Source: Intrasporangiaceae bacterium (GTDB lineage: Bacteria; Actinomycetota; Actinomycetes; Actinomycetales; Dermatophilaceae). From it: a DNA stretch of 64,000 bases. The DNA is taken from contig JAJPIW010000026.1 in assembly GCA_021324575.1 (NCBI GenBank), positions 32,238 through 96,237 on the forward strand. Reading direction: 5' to 3'. The notes beneath the pieces are model-generated. The model was not told the DNA's origin. It worked only from the letters and a program-made list of their open reading frames with translations, and did no database searches. Below, one piece after another: positions 8,718 through 16,384 of the stretch (its first letter is position 1; every line of letters begins with the position of its first letter). The translations under genes and the position numbers were made by a program.

Positions 8718-10312
8718 TGACCGACTACGGGCAGCCGATCGAGTTCGGGCTCTTCCCGAGCCCGAAGGCCGACGCGCTCCAGCACACCCTCGACCTCGCC
8801 CTGCGGGCCGAAGTCACCGGGCTGGACCTGGTGTCGATCCAGGACCACCCCTACCAGGGGCAGTTCCTCGACACCTGGACGCTGCTGTCGGTCATCGGCG
8901 CGCGTACCTCGGCAATTCGACTGTCCCCCAACGTTGCCAGCCTTCCGCTCCGCCCACCCGTCGTCCTCGCCAAGTCGGCGGCAACCCTCGACCTGGTGAC
9001 CGGCGGGCGGGTCGAGCTCGGCCTCGGCACGGGGGCGTTCTGGGACGCGATCGTCGCGGCCGGCGGCCCTCGCCGGACGCCCGGTGAGGCGGTCGAGGCA
9101 CTCGTCGAGGCGATCGAGATCATCCGCGCGGTGTGGGCCGGCGGCACGGTCCGCGTCGAGGGAGCGCACTACTCGGTGAGCGGGGTGCACGGCGGGCCCG
9201 TCCCCGCCCACCCGATCCCGATCTGGCTCGGCGCCTACAAGCCGCGCATGCTGCGCGTCACCGGCCGGCTCGCCGACGGCTGGGTGCCGAGCATGGGGTA
9301 TGCCGACCCGCCGGCTCTCGCGGACCTGTCGGCACAGGTGGACGAGGCGGCGCTGGCGGCGGGGCGCTCGCCGGCCGCGATCAAGCGGATCTACAACATC
9401 TTCGGCAGCTTCGGGACCGGGTCGGGCTTCCTCCAGGGGTCGCCGGCCAACTGGGCCGAGGATCTCGCCGGGCTTGCTCTCGACGAGGGCCTGAGTACGT
9501 TCATCCTCGGCACCGACGACCCTGCCGTGCTCGAGCGGTTCACCGCCGAGGTGGCGCCGGCGGTGCGGGACCAGGTCGACGCCGAGCGCGCCCGCCGTCA
9601 TGTTTTTGACCCCAGGTCAGGTCCGGTGACGGTCGGGGCGGACGTGGCACGTGACGAGGGGTCAGCAGCTGGACGGGCGGCGGCCGTCGCCGTCACGCCG
9701 ACCCCGGACGACGGTGTCCGGCTGTCCGACGAGCGGCTCTGGGACGAGGCGACGCGGCCCACCACGCTCGGCGTCGCCGACGGGAGAGGTGAGCACCCGG
9801 CATACGACGAACGTGGTGCCGCCACGGCTCAGCACCTCATCGACGTCCATGACGCACTGCGGGCCGAGCTGGCCCAGGTGCGGTCCATCGTCGAGCAGGT
9901 CCGCGACGGCCACCTGACCATCGGGGCCGCACGGTCGGTCATCAACACGATGACCATGCGCCAGAACAACTGGACCCTCGGCGCCTACTGCGAGTCGTAC
10001 TGCCGCGTCGTCACCAGTCATCACACCCTGGAGGACCGCAGCATCTTCCCGCACCTGCGCCGGGCCGACCCCTCGCTCGTCCCGGTCATCGACCGGCTCG
10101 AGGAGGAGCACCACGTCATCGCCGACGTCCTCGAACGCGTCGACCGGGCACTCGTCGCCGTCGTCGACCACGACGACCCGGGCGCGGCCGGGCGTGAGGC
10201 GCTCGACTCCCTCCAAGCCACCGTCGACGTCCTCACCGACACGTTGTTGTCCCATCTGGCCTACGAGGAGCGCGAGCTCGTCGGCCCCCTGGCCCGGAAC
10301 GGCTTCGCCTGA
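8717..10312 (+). CDS. LLM-class flavin oxidoreductase fused to a hemerythrin-like domain
   Basis: A 531-residue two-domain protein. Residues 1-300 are a luciferase-like TIM barrel (IEFGLFPSPKADAL, LVTGGRVELGLGTGAFWD, IPIWLGAYKPRML) that would use F420 or FMN. After an Ala/Asp-rich linker, residues from about 365 form a four-helix hemerythrin/HHE domain with the spaced ligands HLIDVHD, TSHHTLED, EEEHHVI and LSHLAYEERE. The latter would hold a diiron centre able to bind O2 or NO, or sense redox state. The fusion joins a reductase-type flavoenzyme to an oxygen-binding module in one chain. It starts at ATG 8717, overlapping the TPR gene by 4 bp. Confidence 0.88.
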   Translation: MTDYGQPIEFGLFPSPKADALQHTLDLALRAEVTGLDLVSIQDHPYQGQFLDTWTLLSVIGARTSAIRLSPNVASLPLRPPVVLAKSAATLDLVTGGRVELGLGTGAFWDAIVAAGGPRRTPGEAVEALVEAIEIIRAVWAGGTVRVEGAHYSVSGVHGGPVPAHPIPIWLGAYKPRMLRVTGRLADGWVPSMGYADPPALADLSAQVDEAALAAGRSPAAIKRIYNIFGSFGTGSGFLQGSPANWAEDLAGLALDEGLSTFILGTDDPAVLERFTAEVAPAVRDQVDAERARRHVFDPRSGPVTVGADVARDEGSAAGRAAAVAVTPTPDDGVRLSDERLWDEATRPTTLGVADGRGEHPAYDERGAATAQHLIDVHDALRAELAQVRSIVEQVRDGHLTIGAARSVINTMTMRQNNWTLGAYCESYCRVVTSHHTLEDRSIFPHLRRADPSLVPVIDRLEEEHHVIADVLERVDRALVAVVDHDDPGAAGREALDSLQATVDVLTDTLLSHLAYEERELVGPLARNGFA

Positions 10313-10340
10313 GCGGCGGCACCTGCCTGCCGCGTCCCGC

Positions 10341-10417
10341 GTCCGCTTCCTTCCCCGTCCGCCCTTCCCGGTCCGCCCCCTTCCCCCAGTCCGCCCTTCC
10401 CCCGTCCGCCCTACCCC
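10341..10417. repeat. Degenerate GTCCGCCC(T/C)TCCC tandem repeat, polypyrimidine tract
   Basis: GTCCGC occurs at 10341, 10357, 10371, 10389 and 10404, each followed by a C/T-rich run. That gives five imperfect units of 14-18 bp on an almost purine-free strand. It lies between the ends of convergent genes, just before a palindromic repeat pair. Such tracts are prone to slippage and may form unusual DNA structure. Confidence 0.75.
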
Positions 10418-10480
10418 GCACGTGCGGGGTTGTTCAGGCAGATCGGTGAATCCGGCCTGAACAAGCCCGCACGTGCGGGG
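10414..10480. repeat. Two copies of an intergenic palindromic repeat (PAL-34 family)
   Basis: Two CCGCACGTGCGG-centred palindromes lie at 10414-10429 and 10465-10480, 51 bp apart. Between them the arms TTGTTCAGG (10430-10438) and CCTGAACAA (10456-10464) face each other. The same unit, in full length, occurs three times at 37179-37313. Both sites are convergent gene junctions. A GC-rich stem followed by TTGTT or TTATT resembles a bidirectional terminator, while the dispersed identical copies resemble a REP/BIME-like repeat. Confidence 0.85.
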
Positions 10481-10539
10481 TTGCATGGTTTGCGCCAGCG
10501 CCAGGGTCCTTACGGTTGCGGGCCTGACCGGCATACGGA

Positions 10540-10571
10540 AAGGGCGCCTCTCCCGAGGGAGAGGCGCCCTT
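10540..10571 (-). terminator. Terminator hairpin of the DHA2 exporter, flanked by inverted octamers
   Basis: A 15-bp stem (AAGGGCGCCTCTCCC at 10540-10554 with its complement at 10557-10571) leaves almost no loop. It lies 23 bp beyond the exporter stop. CGGCATAC (10529-10536) and GTATGCCG (10577-10584) flank it as inverted copies of the window-wide octamer and could extend the stem imperfectly. No long T-run follows, as is usual in actinobacteria. Confidence 0.8.
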
Positions 10572-10594
10572 CCTGCGTATGCCGCGTGCTCGGG

Positions 10595-12226
10595 TCAGTG
10601 CATGATGACCGGGGCGCGCTCGGCGTCGTCGTCGAGCAGGTGGCTCACCTCGGACTTGCGGGGGAGGAAGTAGGCCGGGATGAGGGTGAGCGCCACGAGG
10701 AACGCCGCCACCCAGTAGGTGTGTGCGAACGACTGGGCCATGAAGTCACGCACGGCTGCGAGCAGGCCAGCCTGAGCCGCGTGCTGGTCCTGACCGAACT
10801 TGGCCAGCACCGCGGCCACATCGGGGAAGTTGGCCAACTGCGCCTGGATGGCGGCCGGGTCCTTGAGCCCCTTGGTTTTCTCACCGAAGGCCTGCGCCTG
10901 ACCGATCAGTTTGTGGCTGTTGAAGGCGTTGGTGAGTACGACCGACATCGTCGCGACACCGATGGACGAGGCGATCTGCTGGGTGATGTTCAACAGGGTC
11001 GAGCCCCGAGCCACCTCGTGCGCCCGCAGGGTCTTCAGTGCGGAGGTCATGATCGGCATCATCGTGCCGCCCATGCCGAGGCCCATGATGAACAGGACCG
11101 GGATGAGGAATCCCCAGTACGACGAGGTCGACGTGATCTGGGTGAGCGCGAACATCCCGCCGATGATGCCGACGAGCCCGAACGGGACGATCCGCCCGAC
11201 CGGCATCTTGTCCGTCAGCGCGCCGGCGAGCGGCATGGTGACCATCGCACCGAGCCCCTGGGCGGCCATCAGGTAGCCGGCGTGCTCGACGGACTCCCCG
11301 CGGACGATCTGGAAGTAGGTCGGCATGAGGAGCAGGCCGCCGAAGAAGGCCGCGGCGAACAGGAACATCGTCGTGATCGAGATCGCCAGGTTGCGGTTCT
11401 TGAACAGCCGCAGGTCGAGCAGTGGGTGCTCCGGCCGGAAGCTGTAGAACACGAAAGCCACGACGAGCGCGAGCCCGAGGATCGCCGGGATGAGCACCTT
11501 GGCCGATGCGATGGTTCCCTCACCGGGGATCGAGGAGACGCCGTAGAGGAACAGGGCCAGACCGGGGCTCATCATGAGCATGCCGACGAAGTCGAAGGAC
11601 TCGGTGGGGTGCGGGTTGTCCTTGGCCAGCACGAGCTGGGCATAGACGAGGGCGATGACGCCGAGCGGGATGTTGATCAGGAAGATCCAGTTCCAGCTGT
11701 GGTGCTCGATGAGGTAGCCGCCGAGGATCGGGCCGCCGATCGGCCCGAGCAGCATGGGTACGCCGAGGATGGCCATCAGCCTCCCCATCCGCTGCGGGCC
11801 GGCCGCACGGGTCATGATCGTCATGCCGAGCGGCATGAGCATGCCGCCGCCGAGGCCCTGGAGGGCACGGAAGGCGATGAGCATGTTGATCGAGGTGGCC
11901 GTCGCACACAGCGCCGAGCCGAGGGTGAACAGCAGGATGGCCAGCATGTAGAGGCGCTTGGTGCCGAACCGGTCGGCCGCCCAGCCGGATAGCGGGATGA
12001 CGGTGGCCAGGGCCAGCGTGTAGGCCGTGACCGTCCAGGCGACCGTCGAGTAGGCAACGAGGTCCCCGCCCTTGGCGAAGGCGGTCTGGAAGGTCGGCAG
12101 GGCGACGTTGACGACGGTGATGTCGAGGATCGACATGATCGCGCCGAGGACGACGACGCCGGCCACCTTGAGGACGGCGCCATCGATCTTCTCCGGGTAC
12201 ACCACGGGTGCAGGTGTGGCTGACAA
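10595..12226 (-). CDS. DHA2-family MFS multidrug exporter (EmrB/QacA type)
   Basis: A 543-residue protein with about 14 transmembrane helices. Motif D1-like LDITVVNVALPTF is in helix 1, motif A is GWAADRFGTKRLY after helix 2, and motif C is GVPMLLGPIGGPILGGYL in helix 5. These are hallmarks of proton-driven 14-TM drug antiporters. The start is TTG 12226 with GGAG 5-6 nt upstream. The ArsR-SRPBCC fusion gene lies upstream in the same orientation with a 168-bp gap. No copy of the GTATGCCG octamer lies inside this gene. Confidence 0.93.
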   Translation of the reverse strand: MSATPAPVVYPEKIDGAVLKVAGVVVLGAIMSILDITVVNVALPTFQTAFAKGGDLVAYSTVAWTVTAYTLALATVIPLSGWAADRFGTKRLYMLAILLFTLGSALCATATSINMLIAFRALQGLGGGMLMPLGMTIMTRAAGPQRMGRLMAILGVPMLLGPIGGPILGGYLIEHHSWNWIFLINIPLGVIALVYAQLVLAKDNPHPTESFDFVGMLMMSPGLALFLYGVSSIPGEGTIASAKVLIPAILGLALVVAFVFYSFRPEHPLLDLRLFKNRNLAISITTMFLFAAAFFGGLLLMPTYFQIVRGESVEHAGYLMAAQGLGAMVTMPLAGALTDKMPVGRIVPFGLVGIIGGMFALTQITSTSSYWGFLIPVLFIMGLGMGGTMMPIMTSALKTLRAHEVARGSTLLNITQQIASSIGVATMSVVLTNAFNSHKLIGQAQAFGEKTKGLKDPAAIQAQLANFPDVAAVLAKFGQDQHAAQAGLLAAVRDFMAQSFAHTYWVAAFLVALTLIPAYFLPRKSEVSHLLDDDAERAPVIMH

Positions 12227-12394
12227 GGGATCTCCATCAGAGTTGTGACGGCCCGGGTCATCGGTTCTGCCCGGGTTCGACGCGCAGCTGTGCGCGAAAA
12301 GGTTGTGCTGTGCAAGTAACCCTACGCCAGCAGCGGACGGTACGGAACCGTTTTATCCCGGGTTTCTGGCGACCTGGACGCAGACCTGAACAGC

Positions 12395-13162
12395 TCAGCG
12401 ACCGGCATACATGAGCGAGCCGGGAGTCGTGAGCAGCTCCCCGGTCTCCAGCCAGGTCTTCAGGCCGGACAGCATCATCGGCCAGCCGCCGTACATCATC
12501 TGGTGGACGCCCTCGCGCAGGTCGGAGTGCGTGACGAGCAGGCAGCAGGACGCGCTGTCGTCGATCTGGTTGATCTCCCAGGTGATCGTCGACTCCGGCT
12601 CGTCCGCGACCTCCGGGGCGAACAGCATCTTGGCCCGCTGGACGAGCCGGTTGGGTGGGTCGACCTCGGCGAAGACGCCGGTGCCCAGGATGACGTCTGG
12701 AGCGCCGGGGTTGGTGATCTGGTAGGTGCCGCCCTCTCGGACCTCGCCGTCGATGACGTTGCCGAACTGGAACCGGCTGTACCCGTCGGCGGTCGTGATC
12801 GCCTCCCACAGCCGTTCGGGGGTGGTGCGGATGTAGATCTCGAAGACCTTTTCCATGGTGCTCTCCAAGTCGTGCTTGAGGTCCGCGAGGCCGGCGACCC
12901 AGGGCTCGGCGTACTTGCTCACCCAGCGGTCGTGGACCAGGCGGATCGGGACGGGGTTGAGGTAGTGCAGCTTCTCCCGGCCGCGTCGCTTGCTGACGAT
13001 CAGGTGGGCCTCCTCGAGCAGCTTGAGGTGCTTGGCGACCCCGAACCGGGTCATCGCGAAGCGAGCCTCCAGCTGCCCGGAGGTCTGCCCGTCGTCGGCG
13101 AACAGTGCGTCGAGGATGCTGCGTCGGGTGGGGTCCGCGAGTGCTCTGAAGACCTCATCCAT
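12395..13162 (-). CDS. ArsR-type HTH regulator fused to an SRPBCC (AHSA1) domain
   Basis: A 255-residue single chain. The first 90 residues form a winged helix (VFRALADPTRRSILDALF, recognition helix RFGVAKHLKLLEEAHLI). From about residue 115 an AHSA1/START-like ligand-binding domain follows (IRTTPERLWEAITTADGYSRF, WEINQIDDSA). A separate ArsR + SRPBCC gene pair occurs at 29252-30096, so here the two common partners are joined. ATG 13162 (MDEVFRALADP) matches the usual family start; an in-frame start at 13192 is less likely. It may sense a hydrophobic ligand directly, which is inference. Confidence 0.9.
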   Translation of the reverse strand: MDEVFRALADPTRRSILDALFADDGQTSGQLEARFAMTRFGVAKHLKLLEEAHLIVSKRRGREKLHYLNPVPIRLVHDRWVSKYAEPWVAGLADLKHDLESTMEKVFEIYIRTTPERLWEAITTADGYSRFQFGNVIDGEVREGGTYQITNPGAPDVILGTGVFAEVDPPNRLVQRAKMLFAPEVADEPESTITWEINQIDDSASCCLLVTHSDLREGVHQMMYGGWPMMLSGLKTWLETGELLTTPGSLMYAGR

Positions 13163-13216
13163 GTCCTCGAGAATACGTGACCATTTGGTCACCTGTCAAC
13201 GAGTCCCCATCACCTC

Positions 13217-13301
13217 ACTTTCCCGCCCCATCCGGGAAAGTCATCTTCGCCGGGGATATCAACCCTTGCGGAGATGGGATTCCCGGATGGGGCGGGAAAG
13301 T
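13217..13301. repeat. Long inverted repeat: 22-bp perfect arms, 41-nt loop
   Basis: Arms at 13217-13238 and 13280-13301 are exact reverse complements (ends ACTTTCCCGCC and GGCGGGAAAGT). It sits between two minus-strand genes, 54 bp upstream of the ArsR-SRPBCC start and 70 bp past the stop of the upstream gene. It could terminate the upstream transcript, act as an operator region, or be a small non-autonomous palindromic element. No copy was noticed elsewhere in the window. Confidence 0.85.
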
Positions 13302-13370
13302 TGAGGGGGGTGGGACGGGAAGGTGGTGGGCGCGCCCGGTCGACTCCGTATGCCGAGGCGTTCAGCAGGC

Positions 13371-14048
13371 CTAGGCGCGGTCCTGCCAGGTGCAGATGCA
13401 CGCCTCGTTGCCCTCGGGGTCGGCCAGCACCCAGAACGCCCGCGCCCGGGCATCGCTGACCAGCCGGCCGCCGGCGGCGAGCGCCGCCTCGAGCCGGGCG
13501 TCGGCCACGTCGTGCGGGACGACCACGTCCAGGTGGATCCGGTTCCGCTGCGGCCGCGGCGAGTCCAGCTGCTGGAACCACACCGCCGGCCCGATCCCGG
13601 TCGGGTCCTCGACCTGCCGGACGATGTCGCCCTCCACACCGGGGCGGGCATCGACGTAGGCGAGCACCGCCTTCCAGAACGGCCGCACCACGTCGATGTC
13701 CATCGCGTCGATGGCGATCTCGGTCGACGCCGACCCGGTCGGTAGCTGGACCGTCGCCCCGTCCTCGGCAGCCGCCGCGCTCACCGCCTCGGCCAGCCGG
13801 ACGTCCCGCCGCGAGACCCCGTGGACGTCGTGGCTCGTCGACACGACATGGACCACACCGGGATAGGCGACGTGGATCGTCGGGTGGTGGTTCTGCGCGT
13901 CCGCGAGAGCCGCGACCCGGCCCGCGAAGACGCCGGCCGCGGCATACGACCCGAACCGGAAGTTCGCCTCGATCGTCCCGACGAGGAACCGCCAGTCAGC
14001 CAGCCCGAGGTCGTGGAACGCCGGCCCGGACAGTCGCGTGTCAGCCAT
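13371..14048 (-). CDS. Pterin-4a-carbinolamine-dehydratase-like + VOC (glyoxalase) fusion
   Basis: A 225-residue protein. The N-terminal 100 residues resemble 4a-hydroxytetrahydrobiopterin dehydratase, with the HHPTIHVAY strand and HDVHGVSRRDVRLA helix region carrying the conserved His pair and the 'RD..LA' signature. The C-terminal 110 residues form a VOC/glyoxalase-like half (IAIDAMDIDVVRPFWKAVLAY, RNRIHLDVVVPHD, DPEGNEACIC). The pterin enzyme recycles the hydroxylated cofactor of aromatic amino acid hydroxylases; whether that activity remains is not certain. It starts at ATG 14048, divergent from the PIG-L amidase gene with 55 bp between. Confidence 0.85.
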   Translation of the reverse strand: MADTRLSGPAFHDLGLADWRFLVGTIEANFRFGSYAAAGVFAGRVAALADAQNHHPTIHVAYPGVVHVVSTSHDVHGVSRRDVRLAEAVSAAAAEDGATVQLPTGSASTEIAIDAMDIDVVRPFWKAVLAYVDARPGVEGDIVRQVEDPTGIGPAVWFQQLDSPRPQRNRIHLDVVVPHDVADARLEAALAAGGRLVSDARARAFWVLADPEGNEACICTWQDRA

Positions 14049-14103
14049 CCCTCCACGGTAATCCGCCCGACCGCTGTCGGAGCGACTGATTAGTCTCGAA
14101 CTC

Positions 14104-14904
14104 GTGGCCACCATCGTCTACCTCCATGCCCACCCCGACGACGAGGCGTCCCAGACCTCCGGCTCGATGGCCCGCGCCGTCGCCGAGGGACACCGGGTCG
14201 TCACGGCATACGGGACGAGCGGCGAGCAGGGAGAGGTGCCCAAGGACCTGGCCGAGGGCGAGACCCTCGCCGACCGCCGCCGCAAGGAGGCCCAGGCGAG
14301 TGCCGACGTCCTCGGCGTCCAGCGCGTCGCGTGGCTGGGCTACGCCGACTCGGGGATGCGCGGCTGGGAGCAGAACACCTGGGACGGCGCGTTCGCGGCG
14401 GCCGACCTCGACGAGGCTGCCGGGCGGCTCGCCGCGATCCTCGACGAGGAGGACGCCGACCTGGTCATCGGCTACGACTGGCACGGCGGCTACGGCCACC
14501 CCGACCACGTCAAGGTCCACGGCGTCGTCCACCGGGCCGCCGAGCTGGCGGCGCGCCGGCCGAGGGTCCTGGACTCGACGATGAACCGCGACCTCATGCG
14601 CCGAGGCGTCGAGGCGGCCAAGGCGGCGGGCCTCGAGGGCTTCGAGGACTGGGACCCCGACCAGCCGATGGACGACGGGAACCCTTTGGGAGAGCCGGAG
14701 TCCGCGATCAGCTGGCAGGTCGACGTCGCCGCCTACATCCCCCAGCGCCGGGCCTCGCTCGCCGCACACGCCAGCCAGGAGACCGACATCAACGGCTTCC
14801 TCTCGATGCCCGAGGACACCTTCGCAGCGATCTTCTCCCTCGAGCACTACATCGAGGCCGGCCGTCCCGACGGCATGCAGCAGGGCTGGTTCCTCGACTC
14901 CTGA
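14104..14904 (+). CDS. PIG-L family deacetylase, mycothiol-conjugate-amidase-like
   Basis: A 266-residue Zn-dependent LmbE/PIG-L hydrolase. The metal motif AHPDDE is near the N-terminus and GYGHPDH supplies the second metal histidine. The size, the RRRKEAQASADVLGV helix and the YADSGMRGWEQN segment fit the Mca/MshB group, which cleaves mycothiol S-conjugates or deacetylates a mycothiol precursor. This supports a mycothiol-using actinobacterium. GTG 14104 is chosen as the start because VATIVYLHAHPDDE begins the first strand directly. Confidence 0.88.
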   Translation: MATIVYLHAHPDDEASQTSGSMARAVAEGHRVVTAYGTSGEQGEVPKDLAEGETLADRRRKEAQASADVLGVQRVAWLGYADSGMRGWEQNTWDGAFAAADLDEAAGRLAAILDEEDADLVIGYDWHGGYGHPDHVKVHGVVHRAAELAARRPRVLDSTMNRDLMRRGVEAAKAAGLEGFEDWDPDQPMDDGNPLGEPESAISWQVDVAAYIPQRRASLAAHASQETDINGFLSMPEDTFAAIFSLEHYIEAGRPDGMQQGWFLDS

Positions 14905-14933
14905 ACCAGCCCCGCGGCATACGAGAACGACAC

Positions 14934-15967
14934 TCAGGACGTGTAGGGCACCCGCTCCCAGGACAGGGTCGACCCCGCGCCGGGGCGGTTGATGGTCACC
15001 TTGAGCCAGTCCTTGTTGTTGCTCGAGCCGTCCACGGTGATGCGGTGCAGGTTGTCGGCCGCGCCGGTCACCCCGTAGGTGGACAGCCAGTGCGAGCCGC
15101 TCGCGAGCGGCTGGTCGGAGTTGTAGAGGTGGCTGTCTCCGTTGAACAGGTAGACGTCGCCGTCGAACGAGGACGACTCGGTGACGAGCGCCTGGACGAG
15201 CGGCTGGAACGCCGAGACGTCGTTCCACGTGGGCGTGTACGTCGGGTCGAACATGTCGGCCTGCAGATAGATGGCGACGGCCCGGTCCTGCTTCTGCCGG
15301 GCCGTGGCGAAGCTCGCCCTCACCTGGTCGATGGCGTTGCCGATCCGGGAGTGCTCCTCGGCGACCTGCTCCGGGGTCGCCGTCGTCTCGCCGATCCCGG
15401 TCCACGGCTGGAGGTCGTCGTTGGAGCCGATGACGTGGATGACCGAGAAGTCGACCCCCTGGCGGCGGAAGGCCACGTTCTCGGGGAAGCCGGCTGCGGC
15501 CTGCGAGGTCACCGTCATCGGGTTCTGGCCCAGGCTGGTGCCGGGGTGGGTGAAGAAGACCGCGCGGTCGAAGGCCAGCCGCTCCAGAGGGTGGTAGGCG
15601 CCGTTGTTTGCGCGGTGGCAGTCGGTCCACTCGTTGTCGCCGGGGGTGTAGACGAGAGGGCCGGTGAAGGTGCCGAAGTCGTCCTTGATCATCGAGTAGT
15701 AGGGGTCGTCGCAGCGGGTCGACCCGTTCTTGATGTCGCCGACGTGGATGGTGAACTGCGGGTCGGCGGCGTTGATCTGCTGGATCCAGCCGGGGAAGGC
15801 GGCGATCTGGTCGGCGCCGTAGGGGATGTCGCCGATGACGGCGAAGGAGAGAAGTGCCCGTCCTTGCCCTGGCCGTCGGCGGCATACGCGCTGGTGGCGC
15901 TGGCGGTGAGGGTGAGCGACGCGACGGCGAGCGCGTAGGCCGCGCGGCGGGTGGTCGAGGTGCGCAT
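14934..15967 (-). pseudogene. Secreted metallophosphoesterase, frameshifted after the signal peptide
   Basis: The mature part (14934 to about 15850) carries calcineurin-type metal motifs: FAVIGDIPYG, TIHVGDIKNGS, YTPGDNEW and NGDSHLYNS. Its natural N-terminus, a clear signal peptide starting at ATG 15967 (MRTSTTRRAAYALAVASLTL then an ATSAYA cleavage region), lies in a different frame. Removing two bases from the short CT/TC run at about 15846-15852 would join HFS to FAVIGD in one frame. So the gene is either recently inactivated, phase-variable through this dinucleotide run, or hit by an assembly error. Confidence 0.72.
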
Positions 15968-16175
15968 GGGAGGCCCCTTGGTCAAGGTGAGGGAAGCGAA
16001 CACCCCACTCTGGCGAGAGCTCGGCTGCCGGAGTGTGAACGGCGTCGGTCGGTTCGGTGAAGAGCGGGCAACGCGTTCGTATGCCGGTCGCACAGGTCTC
16101 CCGCGGACTCGCCACAGCGAGGTCTCAGCATTCGGGCGGACCGTGGGGTCGTTGCCGACGAGAAGGGTCGATGTC

Positions 16176-16358
16176 TTGGAAACTGCTGCCGGAACCCTCC
16201 GTAGAACCCTCCCCCGCAGCCTGCGCAGGACCCGCCGCTGGCTGGTCGCCCCGCTGGCCGCCGTCCTCGTCTCCACCGGGCTGATCGGGTTCCATCTCAC
16301 CGATGCCCGCGCGACCGAGATCGCGGCTCGGGTAAGCGCCACGACCCCACACGCCTGA
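16176..16358 (+). CDS. Possible 60-residue single-span membrane protein
   Basis: The frame from TTG 16176 encodes an Arg-rich stretch (TLRRTLPRSLRRTRR), one hydrophobic helix (WLVAPLAAVLVSTGLIGF) and a short tail ending at 16358, 26 bp before the ATP-grasp gene. AGAAGGG lies about 9 nt upstream of the TTG. The positive-inside profile is protein-like, but the rare start and lack of a recognised family keep this tentative. Apart from this, nothing gene-like is seen between 15968 and 16384; one GTATGCCG copy lies near 16080. Confidence 0.3.
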   Translation: METAAGTLRRTLPRSLRRTRRWLVAPLAAVLVSTGLIGFHLTDARATEIAARVSATTPHA

Positions 16359-16384
16359 GCGGACACCCGCATAGGGTGTCCGCC

